The position numbers were made by a program, and so were the translations under genes. The notes beneath the pieces were generated by a model. That model searched no databases. It was not told the origin of the DNA and saw only the letters and a list, made by a program, of their open reading frames with translations. Positions 7,986 to 17,854 of a stretch of DNA of 64,000 nucleotides are shown here, piece by piece. Each line of letters starts with the position of its first letter. The stretch's first letter is position 1. Source of the stretch: Bacteroidota bacterium (lineage in GTDB: Bacteria > Bacteroidota > Bacteroidia > Bacteroidales > Paludibacteraceae); contig JAUZOL010000001.1 in assembly GCA_030706455.1 (NCBI GenBank), positions 124,001 through 188,000 of the forward strand, in the 5' to 3' direction.

Positions 7986-8816
7986 GGTGAAGACCTTAAT
8001 AATCCACTGCTCAAAGAGCTGTTGCAGAAACTAACCGATTACTTCCAGTCAATAGGTTCGGATTTCTACATAATTGGTGCTACTGCCCGGGACATAATCC
8101 TGAGTGCCATTCACAAACAGGCCTCTGCCAGAAGAACAGCCGATTTAGATATTGCCATTGCAATCAAAGATTGGGATAAATTCAAGCAGATTTCCGAAGA
8201 GCTTTGCAAAATAGATGGATTCTCTAAAGACCCGGAACAGACACAGAAGTTTAAATTCCGGAATATCTATGAAGTTGACATAGTTCCTTTTGGCGAAATT
8301 GCTAAAGCCGACAATAACATTTACTGGCCGCCCGAAGAACAATTTGCTATGTCGGTAGCCGGATATACCGAAGTGGCTGACAATACACTGGACATTGCAA
8401 TTGATAATGATTTGTCGGTAAAAGTAGCTTCATTGCCGGGTATATTTATTCTGAAGTTAGCAGCTTTCAACGACAGAAAGAGCACAACCAATAAAGATGC
8501 AGATGATTTAGCTTTTATCATTGAAAACTATTTAAACATTAATGAAGTAAGGGCCGCTGCTGAGCATTACGATATTTACGAGGCAGAAGACTTCAACACA
8601 TTTACAGCCGGGGCAACCCTCTTAGGCAGAGATATAAAATCAATACTGGGAGGCAATGAGGAAACCATAAATACCTTCATTCAAATCTTGGAAGAAGAAT
8701 TAATGTTGGAAGAAGAAAGCCCGTTGATCAACCAAATGATTGAGACACACAAAACAATTGAATACGATTTAGCTGTGGAAGCGCTAAATAACCTTCTACA
8801 AGAACTAAAAAAATAA
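7968..8816 (+). CDS. AbiEii-like nucleotidyltransferase
   Basis: 282 aa. Nucleotidyltransferase-fold motifs are visible: IIGATARD (37-42), the DLD pair at Asp59-Asp61 in RTADLDIAI, and a third acidic residue Asp104 in YEVDIVPFG. The middle SLPGIFILKLAAFNDRKSTTNKDADDLAFII is the usual C-terminal part of the AbiEii/DUF1814-like group, in which Lys and Asp residues pack against the active site. AbiEii toxins transfer nucleotides to tRNA or other substrates. The gene ends 2 bp before the methyltransferase gene, so it is translated with it. With the AbiEi-like protein it forms a type IV toxin-antitoxin-like pair embedded in the defence operon. Confidence 0.82.
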   Translation: MSCNISGEDLNNPLLKELLQKLTDYFQSIGSDFYIIGATARDIILSAIHKQASARRTADLDIAIAIKDWDKFKQISEELCKIDGFSKDPEQTQKFKFRNIYEVDIVPFGEIAKADNNIYWPPEEQFAMSVAGYTEVADNTLDIAIDNDLSVKVASLPGIFILKLAAFNDRKSTTNKDADDLAFIIENYLNINEVRAAAEHYDIYEAEDFNTFTAGATLLGRDIKSILGGNEETINTFIQILEEELMLEEESPLINQMIETHKTIEYDLAVEALNNLLQELKK

Positions 8817-8818
8817 CC

Positions 8819-10879
8819 ATGAGTAAAGAAACTACAAACGAAGAAATTGTTCTCGAAGATAATCAGGTAATGTGTGCATTAACAGACTTACCAAAACCAG
8901 CAAAGAACAAAGAACTTACCCTCCAGTCCCTCATTGCTATGCTCAATGAAGAGTATGGTTTTGAAATGGCAGATATGGAACGCGATTTTAGTATAAGCTA
9001 TATCGATCCGGATGGAAAAACCAAACGCACAAAAATTGACTTAGCTGTGTTTGAAGCTGGCAAACCACACGATGCAGACGGTTTAATTCGAATCTGCATT
9101 GTACAGGATGAGAAAACCAAATCAAAAGATACCAAAAAAGGAGTAGAAGCTACTTTACAGATTTATCTTGAATCGATTGAAAATTGTGAGTTCGGGCTAT
9201 GGACCAATGGAGAGGAACTTCATTTTCTGCAAAGAGGATTAGATGAATGGGACAATATCCTGTTTAATGATATTTCCGATTTCCCGGGTTTTGGTCAAAC
9301 CATGGAGGAGTTGGAGAAATGGGCTGATAAAAGTAAACCCCGTAAACCGGCAAACGACTCTTTAATTCGCACCTTCAAGCGTTGCCACGACTATATCTAT
9401 GGCAACGAAGGAATGAAAAAAACAGCATTCTGGGAACTTCTGAACTTGATCTTTTGCAAAATATACGATGAAAAACGTCGCTTTATGCCTTCGCCAAATG
9501 GCGAAAGCTACCGACGTAAATTTTGGGTGGGTGTAAAAGAGCAAAACTCCGAAGAAGGTCAAAGCTTTATTGCAAAAAGAATCAAAGGCATTTTTGAAGA
9601 TTTGAAAAACGATCCTTTATTTTCGGAAGTATTTGATGGAAATGAACAAATCAACCTTTCCGACCGTGGATTAGCTTTTGTGGCTGGTGAGTTGGCTAAA
9701 TACTCCTTCCTCGATGCAACGGTCGATGTAAAAGGTACAGCTTACGAAACCATTGTTTCAAACACCTTGAAACAGGAAGCGGGTCAGTTCTTTACCCCGC
9801 GTAACTTGATTCGCTGCATGGTGGAAATGATGGATCCGGACGAGAACATGAGAATCCTGGATCCTGCCTGTGGCTCGGGTGGTTTCTTAACTGTCGTGCT
9901 CGACCATGTTCGCAAGAAAATTACTCAAAATATGTATCCTGAATTTGAAGGCAAAGAACTATATCTGATTGAAAAATACAATTCGAAGGAGGTAAACGAC
10001 AGGGTAAAGGATTATGCCGAACGGATGATATTTGGCTTCGACTTTGACCCCGACTTAAAAAAGGCAGCCCGTATGAACATGGTGATGGCGGGTGACGGTC
10101 ATGCCAATATATTTCATATCAACTCATTGGATTATCCACACGGTTCTAGAATAGAGGAACTGGAAAAAATCAAAGAAACCATTGCCCGTAGCATTCAAAC
10201 CAGTCCTGACAGAAATTTCCCGTATGAGTCGGACGATGCTCGTGAGAAATTCGATTTGATATTCACCAATCCTCCGTTTGGCGCAAAGGTGGAAGTGGAT
10301 GTAGAGATTTCAAAGCGCTATGAGCTGGGACATAACTGGAGCAAAGACACCTACGGAAACTTTGTAAAGGGTAATGCCAGCGGCAGCGAAGCTCCCGAAG
10401 TATTGTTTATCGAACAATGTTACAACTTTCTGAAACCGGGTGGCCGTTTGGCTATTGTATTGCCCGATGGTATTTTAGGTAACCCAAATACTGAATATGT
10501 TAGGGACTGGATTCTGAAACGTTTCAAACTCTTGGCTTCTGTCGATCTTCCGGTGGAAACATTCCTTCCTCAGGTAGGTGTGCAGGCTTCCTTATTGTTC
10601 CTACAAAAGAAAACACAGGTTGAAAGAGATGCTGCCATTAACGGCGAAGACTACGAAGTTTTTATGGCGATAGCAGAAGCTGTTGGGAAAGACCGCCGTG
10701 GTGTGCCAGTTTACATACGGGATGAAGATGGTGCCGAATTATTGTTTGATGAGTTGAAACAAGTACTATTGAGAGACAGTCTTGGAAACGAAAAAGTCAT
10801 TAGCAAAAAGAGCCGTGTAAAAAGATTAGACGATGATTTACCGGCTATCAGTCAGGCATACACTCAATTCTCAAAATAA
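8819..10879 (+). CDS. N6-adenine DNA methyltransferase, type I-like (HsdM-like)
   Basis: 686 aa. Residues about 30-170 resemble the N-terminal nuclease-like domain of type I R subunits (KIDLAVFEAG, then CIVQDEK), with a degenerate ExK. A HsdM helical region follows. The methyltransferase core has the SAM motif LDPACGSGGFLTVVLDHV near 348 and the catalytic FTNPPFG near 483, followed by GGRLAIVLPDGIL. It modifies adenines at sites chosen by the S subunit encoded 6 bp downstream. In MADS-like systems methylation marks self DNA. No HsdR helicase gene is present in the operon, so restriction must come from other components. Confidence 0.9.
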   Translation: MSKETTNEEIVLEDNQVMCALTDLPKPAKNKELTLQSLIAMLNEEYGFEMADMERDFSISYIDPDGKTKRTKIDLAVFEAGKPHDADGLIRICIVQDEKTKSKDTKKGVEATLQIYLESIENCEFGLWTNGEELHFLQRGLDEWDNILFNDISDFPGFGQTMEELEKWADKSKPRKPANDSLIRTFKRCHDYIYGNEGMKKTAFWELLNLIFCKIYDEKRRFMPSPNGESYRRKFWVGVKEQNSEEGQSFIAKRIKGIFEDLKNDPLFSEVFDGNEQINLSDRGLAFVAGELAKYSFLDATVDVKGTAYETIVSNTLKQEAGQFFTPRNLIRCMVEMMDPDENMRILDPACGSGGFLTVVLDHVRKKITQNMYPEFEGKELYLIEKYNSKEVNDRVKDYAERMIFGFDFDPDLKKAARMNMVMAGDGHANIFHINSLDYPHGSRIEELEKIKETIARSIQTSPDRNFPYESDDAREKFDLIFTNPPFGAKVEVDVEISKRYELGHNWSKDTYGNFVKGNASGSEAPEVLFIEQCYNFLKPGGRLAIVLPDGILGNPNTEYVRDWILKRFKLLASVDLPVETFLPQVGVQASLLFLQKKTQVERDAAINGEDYEVFMAIAEAVGKDRRGVPVYIRDEDGAELLFDELKQVLLRDSLGNEKVISKKSRVKRLDDDLPAISQAYTQFSK

Positions 10880-10885
10880 AAAACT

Positions 10886-12241
10886 ATGAAAGTTGCAATA
10901 ACAAAAAACTCATGGTTGAAAGATAGTGATTTGAGGTTGGATGCTTCATTTCATTTGAGCCAATCAATTCAAATAAAGCATTTATTTCAAAAATCACCTT
11001 ACATATTATCTACAATTAGAGATCAATCAGATAAGATATTTTCAGGAAACATATTTAAACGGGTGTATGTAAAGAATCCTCACAATGGCATTCCTTATAT
11101 CACAGGTTCTGATATGATCAAGCAGGATATAGAATCAGGAAAATATATTTCTAAAAAACAGGCTAATGCTCTCCAAAATTTAATTCTAAAAAAAGACTGG
11201 ATCTTAGTATCATGCTCTGGAACTTTGGGCAATACCGTTTTTACAAACGAGTTATTTCAAAATAAGATTGCAACGCACGATTTAATTCGAATACTGCCAA
11301 ACTCAAAAGATGTGTTGAATGGTTTTTTATATGCTTATTTGTCAAGCAAATATGGTTATAGCCTCCTCACTCAATCTTCTTATGGTGGTGTTGTGAAGCA
11401 CATTGAACCTGAACATATCGAAAACATTCCGGTACCGATTTTTCCTGAAGACAAACAATTGGAAATTCATAATTTGATTGTTGAATCGGCTGAATTAAGG
11501 GTGGAGGCAAATAAGCTACAACGAGAAGCAATTGATTTAATTGAAAACACATTACCTATTATTGGTCAAACAAAGCAATATGTGTGTTCGATAAGCAATT
11601 TCTCTAAAAATAATCTCCGGTTTGATGCTTCAACTAATTTTACCAATATCGAGTTGTTTTATAACAAATTAACAGCAAAATATAATATGCCAACCATTGA
11701 AGAGCTTTCGGAAAAAGTTTTTACTCCAAATATTTTCAAAAGATTGAGGGTTGATAATCCTGTTTTTGGGATACCCTTTTTAAGTGGTTCAGACTTGTTA
11801 GATGCAATGCCTACATTTAATTCATTTTTATCCAAAAGGATGAAGAATATCGATGACTATATTTTGCGTAATGGATGGATTGCAATACAGGATGCAGGAA
11901 CAATTGGGTATATTACTTTAGTAAATGGATATTTAGACGGTGTCGCTGCGACGAATAATTTGGTTCGTATCGTACCTAAAAAGACAAGTGCTAACTATTA
12001 TATATATGCTTTTTTAAAAACGCAACAAGGTCAGGCTATATTAAAAAGTTATGAATATGGATCTGTCCAAAAACATATTGACAATAATCAAGTTAGTCAA
12101 ATTAAGATTCCAATTCTTCCAGAATATGAGGTCATAACTAACAAGATGTATGAATATTTGAGAAAGACTACAGAAGCATGTAATAAAGAAAACCAAGCCA
12201 TACAACTTGTAGAAAACGAAATAGAACAATGGCAACACTGA
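10886..12241 (+). CDS. Restriction-modification specificity subunit (HsdS-like)
   Basis: 451 aa with two target-recognition halves. Half 1 has NGIPYITGSDM, WILVSCSGTLGN, THDLIRI, GGVVKHIEPEHIENIPVP and a helical spacer near 195-225. Half 2 repeats the plan with FGIPFLSGSDL, WIAIQDAGTIG, ATNNLVRI, GSVQKHIDNNQVSQIKIP and a C-terminal helix. Each half reads one part of a split DNA site and the helices set the spacing. The end overlaps the kinase gene by 13 bases, which implies translational coupling. The gene is more AT-rich than the methylase, as expected for fast-changing recognition domains. Confidence 0.9.
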   Translation: MKVAITKNSWLKDSDLRLDASFHLSQSIQIKHLFQKSPYILSTIRDQSDKIFSGNIFKRVYVKNPHNGIPYITGSDMIKQDIESGKYISKKQANALQNLILKKDWILVSCSGTLGNTVFTNELFQNKIATHDLIRILPNSKDVLNGFLYAYLSSKYGYSLLTQSSYGGVVKHIEPEHIENIPVPIFPEDKQLEIHNLIVESAELRVEANKLQREAIDLIENTLPIIGQTKQYVCSISNFSKNNLRFDASTNFTNIELFYNKLTAKYNMPTIEELSEKVFTPNIFKRLRVDNPVFGIPFLSGSDLLDAMPTFNSFLSKRMKNIDDYILRNGWIAIQDAGTIGYITLVNGYLDGVAATNNLVRIVPKKTSANYYIYAFLKTQQGQAILKSYEYGSVQKHIDNNQVSQIKIPILPEYEVITNKMYEYLRKTTEACNKENQAIQLVENEIEQWQH

Positions 12242-15200
12242 TACAAGCTAAACACAGCAAAGGAGCAGTAAACGCGGGAGAAGAGCGTTTACTGAAATTT
12301 CTGGAAGTAAACCTTCCGGATAACTACTACATTGTTTCCAATGTGGAATTTGCCAATTCCACGCCACAAGGTCAGGTACAATACCTCGAATACGATTGTT
12401 TGGTGGTAACTCCTCATGCCTTGTATCATATCGAAAACAAAGACTGGAGTGGTCGTCTCGAAGGCGACGACACTACCTGGTACCTGAACGGAAGTGAAAA
12501 GCCCAATCCCTTGAAAACGGTTCGCTTTAAAACTTCCGTGTTGGCCAGTAAACTGAAAGCCCACAACCCGTCGTGGGCTACCGCATGGATTGCTTCACTC
12601 CTCACTTTATCTCACCCTCGCCAGAACAAGAAAATGCTGTGGGGCGATTGTGAGAAAGCCTCTTACTTATTAGACAATAAGTTGATTGATTTTATTTGCA
12701 ATCCCAATGCGGTCAGAAAACCTGCTGATAGCATTGCTGATATTTATGCGCAGATAAGCGAATTTGTAGCGGGCATATCCACTCCCCGCGAACCCAAAGA
12801 CCGGAAAGAAATTGTGGGTTACGATATTATCGAAACCCTGGCCCTGGATAAATGTTATTCCGAATACCTTTGCAAAACCAAAGGCATGATAACAGCCAAC
12901 AAAGTCCGGGTAAAAGAATACATACTTGATTTAGTAGGTCTAAGTCCTGCCGAACGCGACAAACGGGCACTGCAAACCAAAAACCAACAAATGGCACTTG
13001 CCAAAATGCAACGCTGCCCCTTTATCCTGAATGCGCAATTTATTCTGGATGAAGAAAACAATCGTTTCTATGAAATCACAGACTTTCTGGATGAAAACTC
13101 ATTGCGTGCAGAACTTCGCCGTAAAACATTTACCCAGGAAGAAAAGCTGAGTATAATATTCAACCTGATTGAAGCCTTGCGTGTAGCTCATAAAGTGGAT
13201 GTATTTCACCGGGATTTGAATCCCGAAAATATTTACCTCACAAGCGGCTGTGCGGCATTAGCTAACTTTGGCAAGGCCTATTTTGCCGACCACAGCGAAA
13301 TGGGTTACACCGTTGCACCTACGCTCAACGAGTCAAATGCCACCGCCTACAACGCACCGGAAATGCTGGTCAAAGATGCTTCCCGTGCAAGCGATATTTA
13401 TTCCATGGGGGTATTGATCTATGAACTATTCACGGGCAAATTACCATTCTCCTCTCCATACGAACTCAACAAATTAGGTGGAAAATTGACGCCTGAACTA
13501 ATGCCTACCGCAGTAAAAGTGGGAACACCGGCATGGTTGGACGAATTGTGTATGAATACCATTCTTTGGGACGATACACAACGCTGGGATAGCATTGAAG
13601 AACTGGATAACTTTTTGAAATACCAGATTTCTACTTCGCATGTGGCCACCACACAGCAAACAGCACAGATTGTGTACGAGGAACTAAAACCCGGTTTACG
13701 CATTGGTGACTTTACCCTATACAATCAATTAGGCAAAGGTGGTTTCTCTATTGTTTTTAAAGCCAAACACAATATACAGAGTAAGGATTATGCGATAAAA
13801 ATATTCAACGAAAGTATAAGTGTACAAACAGTTATCGACGAATACAATGCCCTGGCTGATTTGTCGAACCCTTATATTGTAAAATTCATTACCAACGGAA
13901 CTCTTCCCAATGGTCAGTTTTACACGCTCATGGAGTTTCTGGATGGGAACAACTTACAGGAATATACCAGAGGCGATTTAAAGCTACCACTTACAATTAT
14001 ATACCAACTGGCTACCGAAATACTCACGGCTTTGGTTTGCTTACAAAAACAGACTCCAAACCCTATTTATCACAGGGATATTAAGCCACAAAACATAGTC
14101 TGGGATAAACAGGAACGGTTTGTATTGGTTGACTTCAATGTAGCCACCGCCGAAGAAAATGACAAAAACTTTGTGGGTACTAATCCTTACCTGGCACCGG
14201 ATCTGCAACAGGATAATAAAGTGAACTGGGACAGTTCAGCCGACTTATTTGCGCTGGGAATCACCTTGTACGAATTAGTGTGTCACTCCTATCCCTGGAG
14301 TGGAGGTATGAAAATGCCACGGATGGGAATAGCTCCCGAACCCATTCAACATTACAACGAAACGATTTCCGATACTTTTGCAGCATTCATTCTGAAAGCA
14401 ATCAACTGTAAAAAAGGGGAAAGATTCAATTCGGCTCAGGAAATGTTGGATGTTCTTACGAGTATTGGTGTTGATAATCTGATCAAAAAGGACGAAATTG
14501 CAACACCGGGTGAAGTTATTCTGGCAGGCAAAGACGATATCACATTTGTGGAGTATTTGAATTCACTGTATAGTCAAAGCCGTTACGGCAATGCGGGGAC
14601 ACGAGCTGGATTCAATTCCAGTGCTTTTGACGACATTACCTATACAAAGACCAAATTGGATACCGAACTGCTGAGTGCAATACTAAAAGGAAAATATCGG
14701 TTAGTCATTATTACCGGGAATGCCGGCGATGGGAAAACGGCATTTATCAAACAAATTGAAAAAGAAGCTTCCTATGTTGAACGATTTTCAAACCGCAACG
14801 GGGCAAAGTTTCAAATCAATGGCCTGGCTTATCAAAGTAATTACGATGGTTCGCAGGACGAAGAAGATAGGGCAAACAACGAGGTTTTATCCGATTTCTT
14901 TCAACCCTTTGAAAACACAACAGATTATAGCAGCGTAAACGAAGGAAGAATTATTGCGATCAACGAAGGTCGTTTGGTCGACTTTCTGGAAACTTCCGAT
15001 AAGTTCCGGGGATTGTCCGATATCATTGACCAATACTTTTACAACAGCGGGCATGCCGACTTACCGGATGGCTTGATGATTATCAATTTGAATTTACGTT
15101 CAATAACTGCGAAAAGCAACGGAGGTGAAAGTTTGTTCCGCTCGCAAATCAAATTACTCACAAAGCCTGTGCTTTGGAGTAAATGTAATACATGTTCACA

Positions 15201-16293
15201 TGCTGAGCATTGTTTCATAAAATACAATGTAGATACCTTGACTGATAGCGCAGCAGGTGATGAAGTAATTAATAGGTTGGAATGGCTGATGCGCACAATA
15301 AGCTACAAGCGGGAACTTCATGTTACCATGCGCGATTTACGCTCATTTCTGGCGTATCTGATTAGTCGGGATTGTAATTGCAATGACATTTCGGAGTTAT
15401 ACAAGAGATACGAAAATGAACCTGAAAAATACTGGCAATATTACTATTTCAATATTACGTCTCAAGATGCCGAAAAATCAAACGATAGATTAATATCACT
15501 GATCAGAGAGGCTGACATTTCGCAGGTAGCCTTACCGGCTATTGACAGGGATTTATATTTTGGGCTTCATGCGCCAAAAGACTATTTGAATTTCTCAGAT
15601 CGTCCGATTGATTTATTGGATGCCTTTAATGCTCAAAAGCTGTTGCTACCGGCCTACGATTTAAAAGATAGAATCCTGGAACAAATGAAACTTCGTCACC
15701 GCACATACGTGCGTCACCAGTATTTCGAAGGTAAATTTGAATTTAAAAAGCGCTTACCTTATCAATCCTTGGAAGAGTTCCATACCCTGCTAACCAATAC
15801 GCAGGATAATGAACAGGACATTGAGAGTGCAAAACAAAGTTTAGCTCAGGCTATTTCTATCAGTGAGGGTTGTTCCGAAAGTGGATTGGCAAACAACTTC
15901 CTGCTGTTAAAGTCTTCTCGTATAAATGACCCGATTAGTCAAAGTTTCAGAAGATTCTCTTTAAACGAGTTTGAGCTATTTGTAAATAAAACAGATCACC
16001 TCATTCAATACATTGAATACGAAAGCGATAGTTTGATATTTAGGAACAAGGAAGACGACTTTATTTCCCTGACAATCTCCCTCGATTTGTACGAGATGTT
16101 GTATTTTATCAAACAGGGTTTTAGCCCTTCTATCAACGATATGAGAGGAAGATTTATTGAATTACAGGTATTTAAAAACCTGCTGGAAAATAAATCCTAC
16201 AACGAAGTGCTGGTGACAAAGAATAATAAATCATTCTTTGTGATTTCACTCGAACAAAAAACAAATAAACTAACAATTGCTCCATTAAACTGA
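12229..16293 (+). CDS. NERD nuclease-like / double protein kinase / P-loop protein
   Basis: 1354 aa. Residues 1-115 form a NERD domain (EYDCLVVTPHALYHIENKDW). Residues about 255-460 are a first kinase-like domain with HRDLNPENI but ANFG in place of DFG and no clear glycine loop, so probably a pseudokinase. Residues about 487-750 are a second kinase with GKGGFSIVF, YAIKIF, HRDIKPQNI, VDFNVA (DFN for DFG) and NPYLAPD. A Walker A, GNAGDGKTAF, lies near 828, followed by a long STAND-like region containing a CNTCSHAEHC cysteine cluster. PglW of BREX also joins NERD and kinase, but the P-loop C-terminal half and this context fit the MADS kinase. A PP2C phosphatase is encoded later in the operon. 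Confidence 0.85.
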   Translation: MATLIQAKHSKGAVNAGEERLLKFLEVNLPDNYYIVSNVEFANSTPQGQVQYLEYDCLVVTPHALYHIENKDWSGRLEGDDTTWYLNGSEKPNPLKTVRFKTSVLASKLKAHNPSWATAWIASLLTLSHPRQNKKMLWGDCEKASYLLDNKLIDFICNPNAVRKPADSIADIYAQISEFVAGISTPREPKDRKEIVGYDIIETLALDKCYSEYLCKTKGMITANKVRVKEYILDLVGLSPAERDKRALQTKNQQMALAKMQRCPFILNAQFILDEENNRFYEITDFLDENSLRAELRRKTFTQEEKLSIIFNLIEALRVAHKVDVFHRDLNPENIYLTSGCAALANFGKAYFADHSEMGYTVAPTLNESNATAYNAPEMLVKDASRASDIYSMGVLIYELFTGKLPFSSPYELNKLGGKLTPELMPTAVKVGTPAWLDELCMNTILWDDTQRWDSIEELDNFLKYQISTSHVATTQQTAQIVYEELKPGLRIGDFTLYNQLGKGGFSIVFKAKHNIQSKDYAIKIFNESISVQTVIDEYNALADLSNPYIVKFITNGTLPNGQFYTLMEFLDGNNLQEYTRGDLKLPLTIIYQLATEILTALVCLQKQTPNPIYHRDIKPQNIVWDKQERFVLVDFNVATAEENDKNFVGTNPYLAPDLQQDNKVNWDSSADLFALGITLYELVCHSYPWSGGMKMPRMGIAPEPIQHYNETISDTFAAFILKAINCKKGERFNSAQEMLDVLTSIGVDNLIKKDEIATPGEVILAGKDDITFVEYLNSLYSQSRYGNAGTRAGFNSSAFDDITYTKTKLDTELLSAILKGKYRLVIITGNAGDGKTAFIKQIEKEASYVERFSNRNGAKFQINGLAYQSNYDGSQDEEDRANNEVLSDFFQPFENTTDYSSVNEGRIIAINEGRLVDFLETSDKFRGLSDIIDQYFYNSGHADLPDGLMIINLNLRSITAKSNGGESLFRSQIKLLTKPVLWSKCNTCSHAEHCFIKYNVDTLTDSAAGDEVINRLEWLMRTISYKRELHVTMRDLRSFLAYLISRDCNCNDISELYKRYENEPEKYWQYYYFNITSQDAEKSNDRLISLIREADISQVALPAIDRDLYFGLHAPKDYLNFSDRPIDLLDAFNAQKLLLPAYDLKDRILEQMKLRHRTYVRHQYFEGKFEFKKRLPYQSLEEFHTLLTNTQDNEQDIESAKQSLAQAISISEGCSESGLANNFLLLKSSRINDPISQSFRRFSLNEFELFVNKTDHLIQYIEYESDSLIFRNKEDDFISLTISLDLYEMLYFIKQGFSPSINDMRGRFIELQVFKNLLENKSYNEVLVTKNNKSFFVISLEQKTNKLTIAPLN

Positions 16294-16300
16294 TACAACC

Positions 16301-17854
16301 ATGGCAATACGTTTAGATAAAAACGAAGCTATTTTCCGTAACGAACTGATTCTGGCTGCCGATGCTAAATCGGTGAATCTGGACAATACGCTTACAAACC
16401 TGTTTATGCTTATCCGGAACAATGGAGCAAGGATTAACATGAGAGTGAAAAGGGAACATACCTTTCAATCGTTGATTGAATATATGGAAAACCTCGAAAC
16501 CCATGGAAATATGGTCGGACTTTCAGAACATAAAGAGGCTGCGGAAGACTGGCTACGTTGCAATTTGGTCAATCTGGTGTTTAGAGGGAATATCGTAAAA
16601 GAAAAAATATCTTCGCTTCGTCCAGTTCACCTCGAAAGCTTTCGCATTCGTAACATTGCCCAGACCCGTGATTACAATTCCTCCGATCAGGTATTTTTGA
16701 TGCTTCGGATGAAACCGGAAATTATGGAAAGCCTGAAAGAATACCTCTCCAAAGGCTGGGATAATGTCACAAAAAATATTTCCAAGAATCAAAAGTTGGA
16801 TGTAGATAGCGCTGGTATTCTTCAATTGATAAAGAATATTCAGATTGATCCGAAATCAAGTGCTCAATTGAAAAATGTGCGTCCTCTGCTCGAAGAACAG
16901 GCAAATCTTTTTTGTGATGATATTCTCCGTTTACTGGTTTACAAAGACTCTATACCCCGGAATGTTTTCATTGAATACCTGCGTACTTTGATTGGATTTC
17001 ATTTATCTCTTTACACTCAAAAAGCAATATATCTCTTACCTAAAATGGTAAAAGAAGGAACCCGAAATGTGGAAGATGATTTTTCCCTGATCGTGGATGT
17101 AACTGATAACTTTGAAAGTCGTGTTTCTCGCTTCGCCTGTGAGGATATGGAAAGAACAATCAATGGTCTGTATGAATTTTTCAAAGCTTCTTTCGAGATC
17201 AATGCTGTGCAGAAAAGATATGAAACCACCATGCCGGCTGTGGATTCTGTTGATCAGTGGCTGTCTATTTTAAAAAACAGACCGGATAACTTCGATAGCT
17301 ATTACGAAAACAAATTCAATGTTATTCTCGATAAATTTAAACCGGAAGAGGAAGAAGATAAAAAGAACTTATTGGATTGTGTGATGTATGAGGACACCTT
17401 TTTCGATAAGTATGTGATGACTTTACTCAAAGCAAAAGGAGCATATCAGTATCGCTATTATCAGCAATTTCTGGATGCAATTTCCATGAAAAACACCGAC
17501 TATGGATTCTTAGCAGATGGAAGAAGCCGTAAACACCCACGTAGAGCAGTTATCGGTTCCCGTCTTCTTGAAACCTTAGTGCAAATTCTGGTTTTAGAAC
17601 CTGCAACGGGTGGTTTTTCCTCGCGTTCATTATCAATTGATGAGCTGATTGCGAAACTTCGTTCTAGGTATGGAATTGTCATAAATGGGCTGAATGAATC
17701 AAGGTTCAACGATGCTGATTTAGAAACCCACCTGGCATTTAAGGAAAACGTAGATGCATTCAAAACCAAATTACGTCAAATAGGCTTCTATACTGATTTA
17801 AGTGACGCTTATATTCTACAAAAAATCAGACCACGTTATAAATTCAAAGCATAA
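16301..17854 (+). CDS. Uncharacterised defence-operon protein, 517 aa
   Basis: I see no catalytic motif. The protein is largely helical and charged, with a DNA- or partner-binding look in its C-terminal third (ADGRSRKHPRRAVIGSRLLE, then LSIDELIAKLRSRYGI, which could be a winged-helix element). It begins 7 bp after the kinase gene and its stop overlaps the next start by one base (TAATG), so the three products are probably made together. In MADS an equivalent conserved protein of unknown function sits between the kinase and the large ATP-binding protein; that correspondence rests on gene order and is inferred. Confidence 0.7.
   Translation: MAIRLDKNEAIFRNELILAADAKSVNLDNTLTNLFMLIRNNGARINMRVKREHTFQSLIEYMENLETHGNMVGLSEHKEAAEDWLRCNLVNLVFRGNIVKEKISSLRPVHLESFRIRNIAQTRDYNSSDQVFLMLRMKPEIMESLKEYLSKGWDNVTKNISKNQKLDVDSAGILQLIKNIQIDPKSSAQLKNVRPLLEEQANLFCDDILRLLVYKDSIPRNVFIEYLRTLIGFHLSLYTQKAIYLLPKMVKEGTRNVEDDFSLIVDVTDNFESRVSRFACEDMERTINGLYEFFKASFEINAVQKRYETTMPAVDSVDQWLSILKNRPDNFDSYYENKFNVILDKFKPEEEEDKKNLLDCVMYEDTFFDKYVMTLLKAKGAYQYRYYQQFLDAISMKNTDYGFLADGRSRKHPRRAVIGSRLLETLVQILVLEPATGGFSSRSLSIDELIAKLRSRYGIVINGLNESRFNDADLETHLAFKENVDAFKTKLRQIGFYTDLSDAYILQKIRPRYKFKA

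Noticed and set aside
8819-12241. Ordinary type I restriction-modification system
   Set aside because: M and S genes are present, but there is no HsdR with helicase motifs in the operon.
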